From contig MFCJ01000058.1 of the NCBI GenBank assembly GCA_001775255.1, positions 1 through 8,700 on the forward strand: DNA of 8,700 nucleotides, written 5' to 3'. Below are positions 5,641 through 8,700 of this stretch, piece by piece. Numbering within the stretch: position 1 is the stretch's first letter; each line of letters opens with the position of its first letter. The translations under genes and the position numbers were made by a program. A model generated the notes under the pieces. The model saw only the letters and a list, made by a program, of their open reading frames with translations. It was not told the origin of the DNA and did no database searches. The DNA is from Candidatus Dadabacteria bacterium RIFCSPHIGHO2_12_FULL_53_21 (GTDB lineage Bacteria; Desulfobacterota_D; UBA1144; Nemesobacterales; UBA2774).

Positions 5641-6381
5641 CTAACGCGTCATCCCGCTCAGTTCCTTCTCCGCCTCGTTTGCCGCAACCCCTGAAGATTT
5701 TGTGATGCCGAGTATCGCGCCCGATATAGTCCCCGCCTGGAAGTAGTTGTTCACGTCTATCATGGCCGCGCCCAGTGTATAGGGGTTATCCCCCTGGGTC
5801 CCGTATCTCATCCTCTGCCTGATCAGCACGAGCCTCTCGAGCCTGAGAGAATCCATCTTGGATATCAATGCCGGGAGCGCCTCCTCGTAAAAATCCTCCT
5901 TGTCGACCGACGTATCGGGGCCGGTGAGGCCTCCCGAAATGGCGAGCAGTACGTCCTTCGCCCTCTTTGCGGGGTTTATCGCGTCTGCGGCGTCGAGGCC
6001 GAGCACCGCAATGTCGGTGACGATGTTGGAATTGGGCTTCACGCCCCGCATCTCGTTCCTGAACTGATTATAGTAGTAATCGATCACGTATATGCGCCCG
6101 TTTAAGACCTCGTCCCTGAATACCCTCTGCCGCGCGGGCTCGGAGGCGAGGGAGTTGTACGTGTCGATTACGCCCGCGACGTAGTACTTCTTTTCCATCT
6201 CCAGAACCTCGTCGTTTATTACCTCGGGACGGGACTCGCTGTCCACCCCTGTTGCGGCCGCGTTGGTGCGCACCGTCCCCGTCCCCGCGCCCGCGCACGC
6301 GGAGAGCATGAGCGCCCCCAGCACGAGAGCCCGGAGCGAGGCGTGATTGTACGTCTTTACAGATATCAATTGCCCTGTCAT
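5641..6381 (-). CDS. Hypothetical outer- or inner-membrane lipoprotein
   Basis: A 246-residue protein that I do not recognise. A positively charged N-terminus and a hydrophobic segment (about residues 16-27) lead to a textbook lipobox, L-S-A-C29, after which a Gly/Thr/Ala-rich linker follows. The +2 residue is Ala, which under the E. coli rule favours outer-membrane sorting. The mature part is largely helical and amphipathic, with a conserved-looking block around VIDTYNSLASEPARQRVFRD and a Tyr-rich IDYYYNQF. A long Arg/Leu helix (SKMDSLRLERLVLIRQRMRYG) is also present. The later stretch NNYFQAGTISGAILGITKSSG is mildly hydrophobic. A good ribosome binding site, AAAGGAGA (complement at 6391-6398), supports the ATG. 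A -10 box TATAAT lies just upstream. It stands alone on its strand, divergent from the nuclease-like gene. Confidence 0.82.
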   Translation of the reverse strand: MTGQLISVKTYNHASLRALVLGALMLSACAGAGTGTVRTNAAATGVDSESRPEVINDEVLEMEKKYYVAGVIDTYNSLASEPARQRVFRDEVLNGRIYVIDYYYNQFRNEMRGVKPNSNIVTDIAVLGLDAADAINPAKRAKDVLLAISGGLTGPDTSVDKEDFYEEALPALISKMDSLRLERLVLIRQRMRYGTQGDNPYTLGAAMIDVNNYFQAGTISGAILGITKSSGVAANEAEKELSGMTR

Positions 6382-6408
6382 GGGTACGATTCTCCTTTCA
6401 ACGGCAAT

Positions 6409-6414
6409 ATTATA
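6409..6414 (-). promoter_or_regulatory. -10 box for the lipoprotein gene
   Basis: A perfect TATAAT on the minus strand. The -35 region, about 17 bases upstream (CTGAAG, 6437-6432), matches poorly. The predicted start near 6402 gives a leader of about 20 bases that carries the strong ribosome binding site. Confidence 0.45.
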
Positions 6415-6496
6415 CCGCCTTCCGGGAACGGCTTCAGCAGGAATTTTTGTTCATTCAGAAGCTACAAAGCTGATCCGAAATAAGGCCGAGTTGTAT

Positions 6497-6525
6497 TTGA
6501 ATAATTATTTAATATTTGCTATGAT
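6497..6525 (+). promoter_or_regulatory. Promoter of the nuclease-like gene, start at or next to the ATG
   Basis: TTGAAT (6497-6502), a 17-base spacer, and TATGAT (6520-6525) preceded by TGC, which makes an extended -10. Eight bases separate the -10 box from the ATG at 6534. Transcription should therefore begin within about two bases of the start codon. No Shine-Dalgarno sequence is present, so a leaderless mRNA is predicted. Confidence 0.55.
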
Positions 6526-6533
6526 ATCGTTCA

Positions 6534-6944
6534 ATGGATACATCACGTCAACTAACGGGGATGCGGGGTGTATTTCTGGTCGCGGCTGAACTCTCGCGGC
6601 TTGGACTAATTGTCTCACCAACATCCAGAAGCGCTCACGGTGCGGATCTTCTCGTGACAGATCAATCATGTAATAAAGCGTTTTCGGTTCAGGTTAAGAC
6701 TAACGCCAAAACGTTTGGGTTTTGGCTTCTTAATAAAAATGCAAAGGATTTAACATCTCGTTCCCACATCTATGTATTTGTAAACCTTCGAGACAAAGGA
6801 AACAAACCGGAATATTTTGTCGTTCCAAGCAAAATTGTATCTAAAAAAATGTCCACAGAAGAACTCCAAAAATCGAATTGGTATTCATTCGAATTGAAAG
6901 ATGCTAATCCATATCTGAATAAATGGACAATCTTCAAACTTTAG
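6534..6944 (+). CDS. Small PD-(D/E)XK nuclease-like protein, probably acquired
   Basis: A 136-residue protein with the layout of the PD-(D/E)XK nuclease fold. A helix with Glu19 (GMRGVFLVAAELSRLG) is followed by a strand with Asp38 in HGADLLV, then the strand FSVQVKTN, which holds Gln53 and Lys55 of a (Q/E)xK motif. These are the positions expected for E...D...QxK metal-dependent catalysis. The set resembles short stand-alone members of the restriction endonuclease-like superfamily, often annotated as hypothetical. The C-terminal half has mixed Lys/Ser/Tyr composition and no further motif. The gene and its flanks are strikingly A+T-rich with AAA, TTT and AAT codons, unlike all neighbours, which suggests recent transfer. 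No partner methylase or toxin/antitoxin mate is next to it. Possible roles are defence, mobile-element remnant or repair; none is shown by context. Confidence 0.72.
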   Translation: MDTSRQLTGMRGVFLVAAELSRLGLIVSPTSRSAHGADLLVTDQSCNKAFSVQVKTNAKTFGFWLLNKNAKDLTSRSHIYVFVNLRDKGNKPEYFVVPSKIVSKKMSTEELQKSNWYSFELKDANPYLNKWTIFKL

Positions 6945-6990
6945 TATTCAGATCGTTGGTTCGGGTCTTTATGTAATTTCACACCACCCC

Positions 6991-7020
6991 TTCACATTCA
7001 ATGGCGTTTTGTATTATAAT
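6991..7020 (+). promoter_or_regulatory. Promoter upstream of the 240-residue protein gene
   Basis: TTCACA (6991-6996, five of six matches) and a perfect TATAAT (7015-7020), separated by 18 bases. The start would fall near 7027, giving a leader of about 70-100 bases depending on which start codon is used. Confidence 0.5.
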
Positions 7021-7095
7021 AGAGTTGGGTCATCAGCGCTTTTATTCGCATTACATCTGTGAGCCGTCTCCGGCTGAAATGGGTCTTGCCGGGCG

Positions 7096-7818
7096 GTGTC
7101 TAAAAATCCACAGCAGGTCGGAAAACACATGGTTAACCAGTGGGAGACAATCGGGATACCGTCCGAGAACCGGTTCCTGGGGCTCTACTATGAGCCCGAG
7201 AGCGGGCAGTTCCTCGCGCATTTTCAAAAATGCCTCGGAGACGGTTACGGACCGAAGAGCATATACGCGAGGCACATGACGGACGACATCTACAGGAGAT
7301 TGACGCCCGAGACGGACGAGTTCTCCTACGAGGACGTGCTCCTCTGCCCCCGCGTCTCTAAAATATTGGTGAACGTTTTCCGCGTGACGAGGAAAGGGAG
7401 CAGGCCCTCTGACCGCGAGTGGCATTCGGTACAGGAGATAGACATCGATACGGGGGAGATAAATACCGTCCTCACCCCTCACGACATCCCGGTCGAGCCC
7501 CCTTATTCGAAGGCCTGGATAAGCAGGCTCCGGAACGTGACGAGCGGGGACCGGAAACATATGAAACAGGCGGAACCCCCCGACGACGAATACGTGAGCG
7601 AGCCCGGTGCTCATACGGTCTACGGCTCCGGCGGAAAGGAGATACTCTGCACCGTGTCGTTCAGGAAGAAAAAGAGCGGGCACGACGAGACGGTCGAGGA
7701 CTTCCTCTGCAAGGTCTCTCCGGAAACGCATGCGTACAGGAAGATAAGCAGGATAATCAACGCCGCGAAAGATTTGATCGCTACCGGGAAAGCGGCGGGC
7801 GGGAACCTGACCCTCTGA
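7096..7818 (+). CDS. Hypothetical soluble protein
   Basis: A 229-240 residue protein, not recognised. It has no signal peptide or membrane segment, so it is probably cytosolic. Alternating polar and hydrophobic stretches such as VSKILVNVFRVTRKG, EWHSVQEIDIDTGEIN and KEILCTVSFRKKKSG suggest several beta hairpins. The C-terminus (YRKISRIINAAKDLIATGKAAGG) looks helical. The EIDIDTGEIN piece resembles a strand-turn of a TolB or WD-like propeller blade, but one such piece is not enough to assign it. An in-frame stop at 7075-7077 limits the start to GTG 7096 or ATG 7129; neither has a strong ribosome binding site, and the ATG form (MVNQWETIGI) is equally likely. Codon use matches the main genome, unlike the nuclease-like gene just upstream, so the two are probably unrelated. 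Confidence 0.75.
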   Translation: MSKNPQQVGKHMVNQWETIGIPSENRFLGLYYEPESGQFLAHFQKCLGDGYGPKSIYARHMTDDIYRRLTPETDEFSYEDVLLCPRVSKILVNVFRVTRKGSRPSDREWHSVQEIDIDTGEINTVLTPHDIPVEPPYSKAWISRLRNVTSGDRKHMKQAEPPDDEYVSEPGAHTVYGSGGKEILCTVSFRKKKSGHDETVEDFLCKVSPETHAYRKISRIINAAKDLIATGKAAGGNLTL

Positions 7819-7909
7819 GCGGGATTACGATTGCAATTAAGTGCAAAAACAGACGAAATGCGTTGATTGGAACCGGGTTATCGCAATCTGCGCAAGTGAA
7901 CCACGAGCT

Positions 7910-7940
7910 AAAATAGGAAGGATTTTTCTTTCCTTATTTT
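7910..7940 (+). terminator. Terminator-like hairpin after the 240-residue protein gene
   Basis: AAAATAGGAA (7910-7919) pairs with TTCC-T-TATTTT (7930-7940), a 10-bp stem with one bulged base. The T-rich 3' side carries on into TTATTTTATAT. The gene ends about 90 bases upstream. The A-rich 5' arm and T-rich 3' arm could work in both directions. The stem is weak in GC. Confidence 0.4.
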
Positions 7941-8021
7941 ATATCCCTCTTTAATTTATTTTCAGTTGACCTATTGCTTAGTATCATCGTCGTTGCACTT
8001 AGCAAAAACGAATATTATTCT

Positions 8022-8045
8022 CTTCTTTTCCTTGATGAAAAGAAG
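8022..8045. repeat. Perfect 9-6-9 inverted repeat
   Basis: CTTCTTTTC (8022-8030) and GAAAAGAAG (8037-8045) flank the loop CTTGAT, with CAAAAAT following. The core TTGATGAAAAGAAGCAAAAA resembles hairpin repeats that I recall as dispersed in intergenic regions of several phyla. That resemblance is from memory. No reading frame uses it sensibly. Confidence 0.5.
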
Positions 8046-8053
8046 CAAAAATC

Positions 8054-8068
8054 ACACACGTAGTGTGT
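8054..8068. repeat. Short inverted repeat followed by T-rich sequence
   Basis: ACACAC-gta-GTGTGT is a perfect 6-3-6 repeat, with AAAAAT before it and TTTATG after it. It sits 9 bases after the 9-6-9 repeat and may belong to the same element, or act as a weak terminator. Confidence 0.4.
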
Positions 8069-8113
8069 TTTATGAAAGGGCTGAACACAATTTGTTAAAA
8101 ATACGACCTTTGA

Positions 8114-8155
8114 CCCTTCGACAAGCTCAGGACAGGCAGGCTGAGGGCGAACGGG
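8114..8155. repeat. REP-like palindromic repeat of a widely dispersed type
   Basis: CCC-TTCG (8114-8120), CTCAG (8126-8130), CTGAG (8141-8145) and CGAA-C-GGG (8148-8155) make an interrupted stem around GACAGGCAGG. In one frame it reads LRQAQDRQAEGERV, a peptide I recall from many spurious ORFs in environmental genomes, produced by this repeat. It is non-coding. Copies elsewhere in the genome are expected. Confidence 0.65.
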
Positions 8156-8203
8156 TTGGGCTTCGCTAGTTCACGGAGTAGAGGAAGAAGTTAGAGATCA
8201 TAT

Positions 8204-8222
8204 GCCCGCGGGCGCTTGCCCG
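8204..8222. repeat. GC-rich hairpin
   Basis: CGGGC-gctt-GCCCG (8209-8222) overlaps the palindrome GCCCGCGGGC (8204-8213), so two alternative stems compete for the same bases. It lies in the repeat-rich intergenic stretch with no gene near it. Confidence 0.4.
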
Positions 8223-8264
8223 TCGCAAATTCTGTAATGTCGGGGGAAGACAAGAAAAAACAAA

Positions 8265-8380
8265 TCCCCCTTAATCTGGCTTAACAAGAGCGCCGCTTCG
8301 AGTAAGATAGTCCTCTGCAGTCAATCATCTCCGACCAATTCCTCACTCGTTCAGCATTGTTCCCCTTTTTCTAAGGGGGA
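8265..8380. mobile_element. MITE-like element with 9-bp terminal inverted repeats
   Basis: TCCCCCTTA (8265-8273) and TAAGGGGGA (8372-8380) are perfect inverted repeats 98 bases apart. The right end also forms its own hairpin, CCCCTT/AAGGGG (8362-8367, 8373-8378). The left end can alternatively pair with GGGGGA at 8242-8247. Sequences of the type AAATCCCCCTTAATC...CTAAGGGGGAAAT are familiar as dispersed non-coding repeats in many bacterial genomes. There is no reading frame inside, and I see no clear target-site duplication, so mobility is an inference. Confidence 0.45.
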
Positions 8381-8451
8381 AATACATATTATCCTCATCT
8401 TACGCATCCACATTGTTCCGGCAAATTAGGGACTTATGTCTTTCAGGCTGA

Positions 8452-8700
8452 TTATTTATTCGGTGTAAGCAGCGCCGAGAACTCCCCGCGCGTGCCGTTG
8501 TAGACGTTCAGATCGACGAACCCCTTTATCCCCCAGAGCCTCCCCCTGTTGGTGTACTGCCAGAAGCTCCACTCCCTGCCGTCGGGAAGCCGCGGCGTAC
8601 TGTAAATATCCCTTATCCATATCAGATAGCCGGGAAGCTCGCCCGAGATGAAGTCCTCGTAAGATTTTTTCGTCGCGTAGATGAGCGGCCGGCTGCCGTA
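8452..8700 (-). CDS. GH25 family muramidase (lysozyme), C-terminal part, gene cut by window edge
   Basis: An open frame enters from the right edge and ends at TAA (8454-8452), giving 82 residues. It contains the C-terminal hallmarks of glycoside hydrolase family 25: RPLIYATKKSYEDF, then YLIWIRDIY, then LPDGREWSFWQYTNRGRLWGIKG and VDLNVYNG. These form the last strands and substrate-cleft wall of the TIM-barrel. The catalytic Asp/Glu residues lie in the part outside the window, so activity cannot be judged. The enzyme would cleave the beta-1,4 bond between N-acetylmuramic acid and N-acetylglucosamine in peptidoglycan. The short tail after the domain (GEFSALLTPNK) shows no extra cell-wall-binding module at the C-terminus. 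It faces left into the repeat-rich gap. Confidence 0.88.
   Translation of the reverse strand, partial: YGSRPLIYATKKSYEDFISGELPGYLIWIRDIYSTPRLPDGREWSFWQYTNRGRLWGIKGFVDLNVYNGTRGEFSALLTPNK

Noticed and set aside
7966..8169. A 67-residue open frame containing LRQAQDRQAEGERV
   Set aside because: The peptide is the translation of a dispersed palindromic repeat and recurs as a spurious protein in many genomes.

Overview
The window comes from a GC-rich, Gram-negative-type bacterium. Four products are secreted or carry lipoprotein signals, and the main genes favour ATA and AGG codons despite high GC. That codon style occurs in Desulfobacterota, Nitrospirota and Dadabacteria-like lineages, but nothing here fixes the taxonomy. 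No rRNA, tRNA, CRISPR array or transposase gene is visible.

Layout. (1) 113-2740, plus strand: an apparent iron-responsive operon. A sigma70-like promoter is overlapped by a Fur-box-like palindrome. It drives an imelysin-family (M75) lipoprotein and then a di-haem DHOR/DUF1111-family lipoprotein. This gene pairing is known as a periplasmic iron-acquisition or iron-handling module. (2) 2836-4453, minus strand: an MFS exporter-type transporter and, upstream of it, an unrecognised 97-residue cytosolic protein. (3) 4522-5000: two divergent promoters with abutting -35 boxes. The plus-strand one drives a small secreted protein, probably from a leaderless mRNA. (4) 5001-5640: a 640-base stretch without a convincing gene. 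It holds a dense series of hairpins, including a perfect 20-bp palindrome, then a promoter, an operator-like palindrome and a strongly folded RNA candidate. (5) 5641-6381, minus strand: an unrecognised lipoprotein. (6) 6497-6944, plus strand: an A+T-rich gene for a small PD-(D/E)XK nuclease-like protein, probably horizontally acquired, also apparently leaderless. (7) 7096-7818, plus strand: an unrecognised soluble protein. (8) 7819-8451: an intergenic repeat dump with a terminator-like hairpin, several inverted repeats, a REP-like palindrome of a type common in environmental genomes, and a 116-bp MITE-like element. (9) 8452-8700, minus strand: the 3' end of a GH25 muramidase gene that continues past the right edge.

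Only the imelysin/di-haem pair forms a recognisable pathway. The other genes look like independent accessory units. The candidates for something undescribed are the structured RNA locus at about 5110-5440, the recurrent leaderless promoter geometry, and the small nuclease-like gene in its A+T-rich patch.
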